64,000 nucleotides of DNA, taken from assembly GCA_021186555.1 (NCBI GenBank), contig JAJKFL010000011.1, positions 32,227,611-32,291,610 of the forward strand, given 5' to 3'. A program made the position numbers and the translations under genes. Of the stretch, positions 47,288-58,982 are shown in pieces. Origin of the DNA: Reticulitermes speratus. Lineage: Eukaryota > Arthropoda > Insecta > Blattodea > Rhinotermitidae. The notes beneath the pieces are model-generated. The model saw nothing but the letters and a program-made list of their open reading frames with translations, was not told where the DNA came from and ran no database searches. Numbering within the stretch: the first letter of the stretch is position 1; each line of letters begins with the position of its first letter.

Positions 47288-47950
47288 TAAATTAAATCTT
47301 CTCAAGCTGACAGCCACATCAATTTGTTTAAAACAGTCAATGTTTCACAGACCAACTCTGTCTTCATCATCAGGGTCTTATTATGACTCGACACTCATGC
47401 TGCCGTGAATATGTAGCAATACCATGCCAACGCCTGTGTAAGGACACAAACTAATAAGGTTAGTGGGCACAGTCAACAGACTGCTGCATCCAGCCTTGTT
47501 TCTATGTGGGTGTCTGTTTTCTCTGTTTCAGTGATTTGGTTATGGGCTGCTATGCTCGGCTTAACGTGAAACCCTCCTCCCTGCTGAAACTGTTTGGATG
47601 TAAATGTATTTCTATTGCTTCCTTCACCAGGACATCCATGTTGCTCGTGGCCTTGCTTGATCTCTATGGGCTGTCAAAGTAAATTTTGCATCAGGTATCC
47701 AGTATGCATTCTACCACAGCAGACTTCTTGGGCTTATGTCATGGCCAGTCCAAGAAGTTTGCTGAGGCAGAACACATATTCACAGGCCTTGGCCTGGTAC
47801 TGATATCTATTCCTGGCAGCCTGAGTGTCAAGTTATAGTAAGACTCTGATCATGGAGCCACAGTACGTCTCTGGAACATTGGTTGTTTTAAACAATGTGA
47901 AGTGGCTGTCAGTGCAAAAAGATTACATTGATTCTGTTACTGTGTTACTA
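47288..47950. repeat. Inverted pair of one repeat around a single-copy core
   Basis: 47288-47420 (minus) and about 47810-47945 (plus) are diverged reverse complements (aatcttctcaagctgacagccacatcaa matched by gtgaagtggctgtcagtgcaaaaagatta; tcgacactcatgctgcc matched by ggcagcctgagtgtcaag). The left copy carries CTGATGA...GAAAC on the minus strand. A third copy lies at 57000-57120. It lies upstream of UNC50. Confidence 0.7.
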
Positions 47951-49234
47951 ACTTGCAAGTTTTTAAAGTCATATATGTGATCGTGCTGAAGCTTAGTTAA
48001 ATTTCAAGAAGTTTTCCTTGTTATCAGTGTGTCTTCTTATACAGTTCTGATTATCACATCGAAGATATTTTGTAAGTAATTTAAAATGAGTTACTAAGCA
48101 ATGGTTTCCTTTTTGTTTCCCACATTCACTTCTGTCTGTAACATACTGTATCAATTTAACTGCGGTCATATGTCATACACATGTCTGTCAATTTAAAAGA
48201 CCAAATGGTTTCCAACGTAACGTACGTATTACTTTCCAATATAAACATGTATTTAACCTAAACTATAAACCCAATGTTACAAGTTTCGAAAAGCACACTA
48301 ACCGAACAACTTAGGAAACACTTGCACGAACAGGAGTAAGAAAATATTTGTTTCCTAATGATAAATGACGGGTTATTTACTTCACGATGACAAACGCGAC
48401 ACATAACGCATACGAAGTATCGTAACCTAATTATAGGCGAAAGCTAAGATTTCACGAGTTGAAATGACTGGGATTACCTGGTTTACTTCACCCAACAATT
48501 TTCAGCAGCAACATCACACATCGCACTACAATTCATGATGCAAGGTTATACCAACCGTACAACTTCAGCAACACAAACGTCTGAGTCATAGCTAGTAAAT
48601 CCGAAACTTACCACTTTTAAATTCGAATGCATTAGAACCTCATGTGCATTTGTATGTAAATACAATTTATCGTCTTAACACAAGAAATAACCCACAAACA
48701 CTACACCACTCAACCCATTATCTTCTTTTCGTGCCTCAACCTTCGAGTAACATTTCTCGCAACCTGCATGACAAGCGTACCAACATTCGCCTCCACGGCC
48801 TCTGGCCTTCGTCTAACTCCATTGTGACGTGCATGCGTGTTCGTATGTAGAGCCGGTGTGGTGTGGCAGAGCAAGGAGTGGTCATGCAACTGCAAGAAAT
48901 AAGCAAGAGCCACTAGAAGGCAGTATTGTCATAATATTTTGACAGGTCCGTGGTCGAGCGTTTATACAAGTGTTAAACTTACATTCGGTGTTCGGTAAAC
49001 ATAAGTTTGTACTTAAAAAGTACGCGAACTAAACGAAGACAGATTCACACCTTTGTGGTAGGCTTCTGATATTCGACAGTCACCTCACGACCTAGTGCCA
49101 GGCTCAAATCTCTTGTTTGCTGAACAAGCCCAAATAGCCTTTATCCGTAAGCACATAATTTCTGAAAGTAGCTGTAGATTTTAGGATCGTTTTCTTTTTA
49201 ATAGTCAACAGTAAACATTTCTCTGTCACCAAAC

Positions 49235-49400
49235 GACGCTGTTGAGCGGGTTATTACCCTTGCATCGTATTCGGGACGACACAGGTTCAGATCTCGGCCC
49301 GTAATTAGGCTGCTGTCATTGAGGGTTTTCGTGTTTTTATTCAGGCCCTCTAGGCAAGATAGTACCTTGTTTTGGGTCAACCTTTTCATTACCATTCCAA
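49235..49400 (+). mobile_element. Possible tRNA-derived SINE fragment
   Basis: Segment gttgagcgggttattaccc resembles a tRNA 5' half, and caggttcagatctcggccc is box B-like. No copy elsewhere in the window and no target duplication. Confidence 0.25.
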
Positions 49401-49570
49401 TTCATTATTTACAACTTTTCAAACTCATTGTTTACTAAGCATCCAGTATTTGGAACCACATAATCTGAGCAAGTGCAAGTATTGTTAAATACACCAAGAG
49501 GAATACAAGTTTTGCAGTCAATTTCTGTTAGAAATGAAATATTATGAAATACAAAGATGATGTATCATGA

Positions 49571-49750
49571 CAGATTTAAGGCTTTTCACAGCTACAGTGT
49601 TGACATTCGTTGTGTTGGCTGTTGGAACCATGTGGAAATGGGATGTGCTGCCAACACTTAAGAGATTACATACTGTCTACATATTCCAGGTAAAATTGAG
49701 TAGGGTGAGTAAATGGGGTTATATACACAGGTGTACCTAAGATCTACATA
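49571..49750 (+). other. Small ORF with one membrane-like segment, unassigned
   Basis: A reading frame from ATG at about 49571 gives MTDLRLFTATVLTFVVLAVG followed by a short Trp/Lys-rich segment. A GTAAAA follows an ATTCCAG at about 49690, so splice signals are ambiguous. It lies in the UNC50/PAWR intergenic region, before a decayed LINE. It could be an upstream exon of PAWR, a small membrane protein, or chance. I do not recognise the family. Confidence 0.15.
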
Positions 49751-49974
49751 AGGGGGAGAGGAGCTAGCATTTAAGTCCCTCTCCTGTGGGCCTATAGGAT
49801 TGCCTGCCTATATAACCCACCATTCACTTACTCTTGTCACTTTGACCTTGAATACGGAGGTAGAGTGGTCCTGCAGAAGTGGCAACATGAACTTCTATAT
49901 GGTGCCAATGCCCAATAACAGGACTAACAAGCTTGCTGTTACCATGGAACTCTAATTAACCCACTCACTCCATA

Positions 49975-51310
49975 GAGTACAATCCTGGAGAAGCTAGTAG
50001 TTCCTTAACTAGTCAAGAAATTCCCTGTATTTTATGGAACCTGAAGCGTCATTACTGTGTTAACAAGAGACCAACACGTGTCCCTATCCTGAGCTGGATC
50101 AGTCCAGTCCACACCCTCCCATTGTATTTCTTGAAGATCTATTTGAATGTTATCCTCCCATCTATGCCTAGGTTCTCCAAGTGGTCTGTCTTAGGTTTCC
50201 CCACCAAAACTCTGTATGTACCTTTCCTCTCCCCCATATGTGCCACATGCCCTACCCACCTCATTCTTCTTGATTTTATCACCCAAATAATATTTGTTGT
50301 TTAGGACAGGTCATAAAGCTCTATATTATGCAGTTTCCTCCAGTCCCTGTTACCTCCTCCATCTTAGGTCCAAAGATCTTCCCAAGCAACATATTCTCAG
50401 GCAACCTCAGCATATGTTCTTCCATTAGTGTGGCCAGTGTGACAGACCAAGTTTCCAACCCATATAAAACAACAGGAAAAATCATATATCTGTATATTTA
50501 ATTTTTATATTTTTGGATAGCAAATGGGAAGACAAAAGATTCTTGACTGAACAGTAGCAGACATTTCTTGGAATGCAGTTTTGATTTGTTAGCGTTGTTC
50601 CCAAATATCTGAATGTGGCCACACTTTCATAGCATCTATTACCTGTCTTTATGTTGTGATTTTGTCCTGCATTCTGTTGATGACACATGAACATATATGC
50701 TTAGCTTTCTCAGCATTTACTTTTAGACCAATATCCTTACTAGCAACTAATAAAGCTCCTGTGTTTGTCTTTATACTGTGTGTGTTTTTGCCCAAGAAAT
50801 AACATAATAAGCACAGACCACAAGCTGGTATGTCACATGCACTTGCAATACCTCCTGGTTTGCTTTAACCTTCTTAATAGCATATTCTAAAACTAAGTTG
50901 AAAAGCAATGGTGATAAAGCATCTCATTGTACAGACCAATCTGAATAGGAAATGTATCAGACAAATGTTTGCATATCAGTACTTTACGATAGGTTTCATT
51001 TGAAAAACCTAACTAGTTTCATGGGGATACCAAACTGAATGAAAACATTATATGAAACCTCCCTCCTAACTGAAACATGCCTTGTATTGAAGTCTCTATA
51101 TAGGTAATGCACTGCGCTATTGTATTCCCATTTATTTTTGAGTATTTGATGACACGCAGAATATATGACTGGTAGTTAATCTGTTATGTCAAAATCCACA
51201 CTGATGATTCCCAGTAATTTTGTCTACATATGGAGTTAATTGTGGCAGAAGAATGTTGGATAAAATTCTGTATGTAGTTGGTAACACTGATTGCCACAAT
51301 AATGTGTCGT
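49975..51310 (-). mobile_element. Decayed non-LTR retrotransposon (reverse transcriptase 3' half)
   Basis: Minus-strand translation in shifting frames gives DALSPLLFNLVLEYAIKKV-like, HQQNAGQNHNIKTGNRCYES, FRYLGTTLTNQN, CYCSVKNLLSSHLLSKNIKI and a WTDPAQDRD...VMTLQVP ending. These are the reverse transcriptase and C-terminal blocks of an insect RTE/jockey-like LINE (clade not certain). Many frameshifts and stops; 5' truncated. It lies between UNC50 and PAWR, with tails of the same family at 730-862 and 22055-22250. Confidence 0.8.
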
Positions 51311-51638
51311 CTTTCCAAACAGAATAAACGTTACACGTATACCCTGACTTGTGTGAATTTTACGTTAATGGGACTTCATGTGAATTTTTAATACCTTTTA
51401 GTGGAGAGTAACAAATAATTAAATTATTTGTCTAGAACATGAAAATTAGGCTTCATATTACAGCTAAAATGGATTATATTGAAGCTTAATTGTTACATAT
51501 TAAAATTCATAATATTTCCATGAAAATTAAAGACAGTGAGTGAAACGAAAGGCATAACAAAAATCTGTGTACTGCAACCATACTGAAAGTCAGGGATACC
51601 TGTATGTGTGTTGTGTGAGACTGTTGATTTTGCAGAAA

Positions 51639-54600
51639 ATGGCATCTAGCTCAGTCAGTCAAGAGGATTTGGAGAACGATTTTGAACTGTCATCTCGACG
51701 GTCTCGAATTCGAACTGCTCGTGCGCGGACAGTGAATCCTCCTGCTAGAATTGGTTTGTAACTGAAAGAATATAAGATAGCATTTACATCTTACTATTGC
51801 CATTGTATGTGTTGGGCACAACATTTGATATGTATTGTTAATTTAGAACTGATGCATAGCATAATATCCAGTAAAGTTCACTTGTCCATTATTAACACTG
51901 TAATGGACCATGCCATCTGTAAAGTTAAATTGATAGTATAGTGATAAGATAAAATGGTGAGTACAGAGTAAGGCTTATATAAATATAGACTCAGCCATGA
52001 TGAATAATACCGTAGTATGTCACCCCATGTCTCTTGACAGATAAGTCAACAGGAAATATGTGGCATGCTTCAAAAGGGACACAGAGATCTTTGAAGATTT
52101 GAGGTTTTCAAGTGGTGAAGATTCTTATAGTGGGTCTTACGGACAGTGACATTCTAGCACTGTGGGGCAGAGGGGTAGTACGCTCCAGTGTTATAACCCA
52201 AATCACAAATGGAAATTTCTTTAATCCTTTGACACTGGAATTAAATGCCCATAGTGATCAGCAGAAGACTGGAATTGAAATTGGCCTGCATAAGAGCAGA
52301 TATAATTATATAACATTCAGCATTTTGAGCATCACACTGTGCGTTATATACACATAACGTTCAGCACGGAACAGTTAAGAAATGTACATGCATTGTAGCC
52401 CTACAGCAGACTGAAGAGGTGGATGCTGTTGGCACTTGATTTCTTGTTGGGTCTGGCAAGTGACCTCCACAAATCTTTATTAAGTGGAATACGTACATCA
52501 TCAAATTAATTTTTTGAGTTTCTGGCTAAAGTAATTGATTAAAAACGCAGTCTGGAATTCATAAACCAGTATGATTGGTATTGTTACAGTACTAACTCTG
52601 CGGTTGAGACAGTCTCATGGGATTATACAAGGGTGTGTTTATCGAGTCAAATAGTTATTAAAAAATGTATGTTTATTCTCTTCAAAACTGAATATTCTAC
52701 ATATGACGGCACATAGTCTCTGACTGCTGCCTCTCCAGACCTACATCGAACTGACTCCAGTATTTGGTCAGTTCACCATTCACCCTCTAAAAGTTTGTTT
52801 CTTTTTTATGGTATGGGGGTTGTTGCCTTCCCTTTTGTTTGAATCCTGAATTTGGGTTCCAGGTTCTGTGAATACTAGGAAGAATTGCTTCCTTAACAAA
52901 GCCAAGTAATTTTCAAGAGGGTGTCCCTTTTCTACCCTTCTTGCAGTGATTTTATGACACTAAACTGTGCCAACCCAAATTAACGCAGCTGCTCCAGCTT
53001 GTCCAGTTAATGACGTTCAGCATCACAGTCTCAAGTCTCGAACTTGTAAACAGTGGAGCCATGTTCCCTGCTGATAGCTCTGTTTTTGAAATCACTGCTT
53101 CCCTCTGCCACAGGGTTTCCCTCCTTTTGGGTAGTGGGGTGAGGGACTCGAACCCTTCGCTACACACATTGTTATTATTTTTGTTAAAGACTTTCTCAGA
53201 CTGGACTCGGACCAAGCCTGACAAGGGAAGTCCAGTTACAGTATGAACATTTAAACTATTTCATTCATATCATTGTATATTACATTCATGGACTGTTTAC
53301 AATTTATATCGTTCAATAAAAATATAAACACTTTTCCTATGTAGGTTTGGAGACATGTCGCAGTGCTGTCTTTCATATTCAAGAATAGAATGTATTAAAG
53401 AAGGAGATTTCTGTTTAATTTTGCATTAACAATTATGATGCATGATTATTTAGCGAGATATAGTATTGGTCTTTATTCTGAAACTGTTGACTGTAAGGTT
53501 GAAATTAATATATTTCTTGAAGATTACTGTCTTCTGGGATGAGATACCATATAGTCCAGTAGGTATGTTCCTTCAAAACATTGGTACATCACTATCAAAT
53601 TACATGGTGTCACTTTCAAGAAGACTGTACCCTCTTCTCTCATATAATATATTTCTTGTATGCAAACTGTGGGCTTCTTGTGTTGATTCAAATTTGGCTT
53701 ACTTTAAAGATCCTGGAGGTGGGGACTTGGATGATGGGGGAGGTGGTGAAATGAAAAATTCCGAATCCCTTAACATCAGTGGCAATTTCCCAGCAGAACA
53801 TGATGCTAGCCCAAAGCCCCTCAGCAGGGCCAAGGAGAAACGAGTCAACAGGTGTGTTACTGTCAGACAACCTCTGACTGAACATGTCAACAGGTTAGTA
53901 GTTATTTGGAATGTAAGTGGCTGCATCTACAAGTGAACATGGCAGTAGCTGTGATAGTCAGCATCCAGTCTTTATGAATTCTGCACTGAAACATCTTAAC
54001 AGACATTTTTACTAGATTGTAGCCAGCAGTCTTTTGGTTAACATAACCAATGCATCAGCTAACCATTTCCTTGGAGAAGTGCATGTACGTGACTGCACAT
54101 TTGTACAGTAGGTATGGTGATTCCTAATAAATAATACTGGTATAGCTTGAGTTAATATTTCAGTGTAAATAAACATAGATGATTAACCAAACTTTCTTAG
54201 TTACCTCAGTGTTACAGCACAAAATACATATTCTTTATATATTAGATGTAGAAAACCTGTTACATTTCCAGTTGATCTGTGTTTTCCTTCGCAGTCACAG
54301 TTCTTTTCTTTCAAGTTTTACTGAATTATGCATGGACTTATAAATGTTATATATATATCATAATTTTACTGTATGCAATGCAGTGTCTGATTTTGAGCAT
54401 AGAACATCAAATTGCAATGAAGGAAAAACAAAATGCTAAGGATATTTATTGATTTATGAGAGACAGACAAATTACAGTACATTATATTAGATTAGCGCAG
54501 ACTCAGCCTCTAACAGAAATGAGTACCACGGGTTTATCCTGAGGGGTACAGGCGGCCGGTGCATAGGGCTAACCTTGCCACCTTCATGTGCCAATTGTCT

Positions 54601-57600
54601 AGAAATTCTGGGAGCCTCAACCTCCTGTAGCCCTAAGGGCCTGTTCAAGCCTGTATAGGGATTGCTTATATTAGATTAGCATGCCAATGTAGAAAATCTG
54701 CACTGCAGTTTGAGTAAGAATTTTTGTTTCATAGAAGTCAACCAGTCCCCTCAGTATGATTATAGCATCCCTCCATAATCATGTCATATCTCACTTTATC
54801 TTTACAGAAAAAACCAAGTGCTCCGGAAGTTCACATGACATTGTTAAGCAATATAGTTCTGTCTTTCATAACCACACTTATTATCGTATGTTGAAGTAAA
54901 AGAGACTGTGTTAAATATAGCCAAATAGTCTCAGTGATTTTAACAGTAGTCATTGTCATCATAGTCAAAATTTGTATTGTGGAAAGAATGGAGAATGAAA
55001 TTGACTTAGACTTAACTTTGTATGTGTAAGCACAATATTAACAATTTTTCCCAAGTTATCATCTTTAAAATGAACAAATTTTGTGTTTACATGCATCCAC
55101 TATCGTTATTAGTTTCCAAGATGTGGCACATGGCAGACAGGGTTATATATAAAATAAGGAGCTTCACAAGTTGTACACCTTAAACAGCATTAATAGCATA
55201 GTATGGTGAATGTAGTTACCAAAAGAATTGCAATGTACATTGTAAGAAACTGAGAGAATTAAACTGTTACCTATCATCCATACCACAAGACTAAATTGGG
55301 TGACAGTAACTAAAGTTTCTTGATTTTAGAGCAAATCACATGACCAAAGGAAAACAGCAGCAACGTGATCGCAGGAAATTACGAGAGAAACGACGTAGCA
55401 CTGGTGTGGTACATCTTCCTTCCACAGAGGTGTGTTTTGTTACATACATGTCACACGCCATGTACAATAAGCAGTTATAACATTACTAACATGGTTGTAA
55501 TTTTATTCAGCTTCATGTTACTTACAAATATAATACAAGAGTGCAATGGAAACGGGTAATTTCACATGAATCTGTGTCAAGATATTGTAATTAAATTTTT
55601 AATATTAATTGACCTTAAAATGCAGCACAGTAAACAAGACACTCTTGTGCTGGATGTGTGTATATATCACCAGCAGCAACTATTACCCCCTCCTACCCAC
55701 GCGTGGCTAAGTTATCTAACACCGCCATCTTGTGTGTGCACTGTCGTGTAGTGAGAATGACTGGGACTATGAAAATTTCATGATATGTGTGAGAATTTTG
55801 TTGATGAAATAAAATTTATCCATTTGTAACAGTAACTTTAAAAAATGTAAATAATACTTGAGTGTGCGCATCATTGCATTTTTTGTGATGTTGGTCACGT
55901 GGGAAAGCCTGGAAAGGATGCACTGCTTTGTTGGTCCTGAACATACTAATATTTTATGCATTTTAAAGTGGTAGGTATGGCAGTTTGTGTGTTTGTGAGG
56001 GGACAAGGATTGCAATGCAAATTCTGCTGTACTTAATGCTGGTTCACGTAAGTACACTTTCCTAGTATATTTACTTCTAAAGCTGCTTTGAGGTTTAGTA
56101 TTACTCACTTTCTGGAAATCATGTCCATCTAATTTTCTGAACAGGACACAATGTTTCGGGAACTGATGTTTTTCAATCGCAATTTAAAAAGATGGGGTAG
56201 CATGTATTCAGTTGAGTCTTAGAAAGAGCTAATCTTGTTTGCTGGTCGAGTGGATGAGGCAGAATGGACGCACCGCTGTCCTCTAAAACATTTGAGTTCT
56301 GTTCAGAATACCAGATTATTATGAATAAAGCTCAGAAAGCCAGTAATTGTAAGTGTAATATACGGTTCTCGGAACCTTTCAGAATTGATTATTTGAAGTT
56401 CTAGTTGTTGGCAGCATCTAAAATTGTGTAATTGAAGTAAAGTAAAGAAACTGTTGTGTGTTCAGTCTACTGGCGGAAGTACAGGAGAGGATGAGGACGA
56501 GACTCAGACGGCAGAAACACGCCGAAACACGCAACACAATGAACAGCTGCTGGAACGTGAGCCAGCAGAGGTAAACACAAAAGAGCATTGCTTGGGTACG
56601 ATTTTTAGACATGTGGTAATTGGTGTTTCGAAGGAGATAGGGGATATGAGTGTTTCTAAAGTGAACAGCGAAAATTGTGTCTTCATACTCAAATTATACC
56701 TGGTTTGGTTTAAACTGTTTGAATAATGGTGATATTCATTGTGTACTACTTTGAACCTTATTTAAATGAGAAGTCAAAAGCATTTATAGATGATAACTAT
56801 ATTGTGCCCTTTTCTTCTAGACCATTGATGTACTGTGGAATTTATGTTTGTCATATGTATTGAAGGTTTTTCAATCTAATTTTCCTTTATCTTTGGATTT
56901 GTTTAGGAGCGCTTACCTCACAAAACATATCCACAAAGGAGGAACAAGAGGTAAATGTTCTTGATTAATTCTTATATATTCTTAATTGTGCTTAAAGGCA
57001 CTTTGATTCAGAACCCTGATGACGGAGACAGAGTCAGTCTCTGAAACCTTGGTTGGTTTGAACAACTTGATGTGTCCATCAGCCTGAGAAGATTTTTATT
57101 GAAGTTTTCATTTACTTTTTCCTGTGCTTCTTTAGACTTCCTTGTGACCCTGCAAGATCCCACTGTCTCAGAACTGACAGAACGTTGAACTAGTTTTGAA
57201 TTGCATGATCATGGTACTAAACCCTTATCTTTTGGACAGGCATTGGCCCTCCTAGGATCAATGTTTATTCAAAGCTCATAACAGAAAAGCATAGCAAAGT
57301 TCATGTATACCAGTGGACATAAATCCAGTACCTTAGTTCATATAGGCTGGCTCGTAATAACAAGGTAGTTCAGCCAGATGCACCACAAATACACTGTTAT
57401 AGTAATGTGTATTTCACTCTTGTCACAACCAACATATATATTTTTGACACATTAGGCTACCAGTTTCAGCTCGATAGAGCCATCATCAGGCCTATACAAA
57501 ACTATGGAAATCAAACTCAATACATTTAGTAAAAGGAATCCCCTTATTTTGTACAATTATATGTATAGAAATGAGGGGGGGGGGGGGGGGGGGGGGGGGG

Positions 57601-58982
57601 CGAGGTTGCCTAAGAAAAAGTGTCCATTAACAATGTGAATATAAAAAAAGTCTAAAATACAGAAGCATATAAGCATAAAAACGTGAGTATAAAAATATAT
57701 AAACTAAAATGGCGTCGGACTGTAAGTTGTGGATGTATGTGCAGTGCTAATGTAAAAAGGCCAGTGTTGATCCTGTACTTTTACGTATGGATCTTTGTGC
57801 GACTGGATGGACTGGTCCTGCAGGAAGGTCGGTTGTATAGACTTTTCCCCATACTCCTATTATTTTGTGTGATATCCACACATGTACAATTTATATATGT
57901 TGGTTGTGACTATAATTACTGACAAGAGTGAAATATACCGTGCATGTACATGCCAATAGGGATGTCTAATATTAAAGCTATTATAGTAATGTAACACATG
58001 GCTGATTAAGGCAAATGGCATCACAAGATGATCACTTCAGTATGTGTATTCTTACGTGTCTACAATTGCACACGTGCATTTTTGTAATCGTAAACAGCTG
58101 AAAATTAAAGCCACTTTATTGGATGGTTTCTTTATAGCCCATCTGATCTTGAAGCCGATGATGAAGATAACCAAGAATTTGATAGTCTAAATCAGTCAGA
58201 CTCAACCGTAAGCAGCTTGGTGCATGTAGCCGAGGCTCCTTGTCGGCCACGCCCTGGCACACCCACTGGGGACAATCCAGATGAGGTTGGTTCTGCTGTC
58301 AGTTTATGAGCAACATGATAGCTGTGTCAGCAAAGTGGCCAGCTGTAGAGCGCATGATCTGAGTTTGATTTCAAGCAATGGCAGGGATTTTTTCTGTCAT
58401 ACTACCTTCTTATCGACTTATCACTAAATGTACCAAGAATTGTTCCTGACAAAATACAAATGTGCACACAGTGAATGCAGTTGCACTACTGGCCCTTTAG
58501 AAGCAATATCTGGATAATAATTAACAGTGACAATGGGTACATTCCAATTGCAGTTACTGTTTCTTTTTATACCAAGTTCACCAGATTTTAACCAGTTGTA
58601 TCCCCCACCAGCAGTAAGCTTTAGACCATAAGACGGAAGCTTATTTGGAATTTAAGGTATGATCATCTGTGATTCTGAGAATAAAATCGACTTACAAAAG
58701 ATTAATAGTAAACTTGTCCAGAATCAGTTTGTTGAGTAACATAACACAATTCCAACCGTCTGCTGACAGTTGTATTGTTTGGAAACATTTCAGTTGCTAG
58801 AGCGAGCTCAAGAAGAAAATCGGCGTCTCCTGTCCCTTCTTGAGGAGCGAGATCGTAAAATTTTTGCTTTGGAATCTCGTATATATCAACTTCAACGAGA
58901 AATGTCACAGGAGAAAGACAGACTTAGAGAAGAAAACGCAGCTCTTATCAGAGCCATGGCATCACTTGCTACTGCAAAGTGA
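51639..58982 (+). CDS. PAWR: PAWR / Par-4 homologue (PRKC apoptosis WT1 regulator-like), 7 coding exons
   Basis: In vertebrates Par-4 is a pro-apoptotic regulator that binds atypical PKC and WT1 through a C-terminal leucine zipper. Exons: 51639-51753, 53710-53851 (alternative donor at 53893), 55330-55429, 56466-56570, 56907-56950, 58138-58285, 58794-58982; about 280 residues, all phases consistent. The diagnostic block is KLREKRRSTGVVHLPSTE, nearly identical to the vertebrate SAC-domain core, and it follows a GKQQQRDRR basic stretch. The last exon encodes a coiled coil of about 60 residues (LLERAQEENRRLLSLLEER and onward) ending AMASLATAK, the same place vertebrate Par-4 stops. The N-terminal half is Arg-, Gly- and acidic-rich and not recognisable by motif. 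The stop TGA overlaps a GTGAGT that could serve as a donor, so a further exon is not excluded. AATAAA lies at 59568-59573. Confidence 0.88.
51754..53709. other. First PAWR intron
   Basis: Mostly AT-rich. A GC-richer stretch at about 52720-53230 has short frames and a box B-like gggactcgaacccttcg but no recognised family or second copy in the window. 53527-53625 shows a small inverted repeat (cttctgggatgagataccatatag and tacatggtgtcac). Confidence 0.35.
54497..54665 (+). mobile_element. 5'-truncated SINE of the second family
   Basis: It matches the inner and 3' part of the SINE at 25501-25807 (ggcggccggtgcatagggctaac, ccttcatgtgccaattgtct, agggattgct). The tRNA head is absent. A perfect 15-bp target duplication TTATATTAGATTAGC lies at 54482-54496 and 54666-54680, so the truncation happened at insertion. 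It lies in a PAWR intron. Confidence 0.88.
57000..57120 (+). repeat. Solo copy of the 47288-47950 repeat end with hammerhead-like core
   Basis: Reads CTGATGA (57016-57022), C, GGAGAC, a 7-base loop, GTCTCT and GAAAC, then ttggtt.gtttgaacaacttgatgtg.ccatcagcctgagaagat, as in the arms at 47288-47950. It lies in a PAWR intron. Confidence 0.7.
57398..57935. repeat. Inverted-repeat element containing a 26-G run
   Basis: The left arm (atgtgtatttcactcttgtcacaaccaacatatata) is matched by the right arm (tatatatgttggttgtgac and then acaagagtgaaatatac). On the minus strand 57463-57489 is CTGATGA, T, GGCTC, TATC, GAGCT, GAAAC. G26 lies at 57575-57600. It lies in a PAWR intron. Confidence 0.78.

Larger units (their letters stand above)
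46988..49560. other. UNC50 upstream region
   Basis: Holds the inverted repeat pair 47288-47950 and, from about 48480 to 48900, a somewhat GC-richer segment with few repeats that may contain the UNC50 transcription start. A possible minus-strand 5' UTR donor (GTAAGT) lies at about 48607-48612. No protein-coding exon was recognised. Confidence 0.35.
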
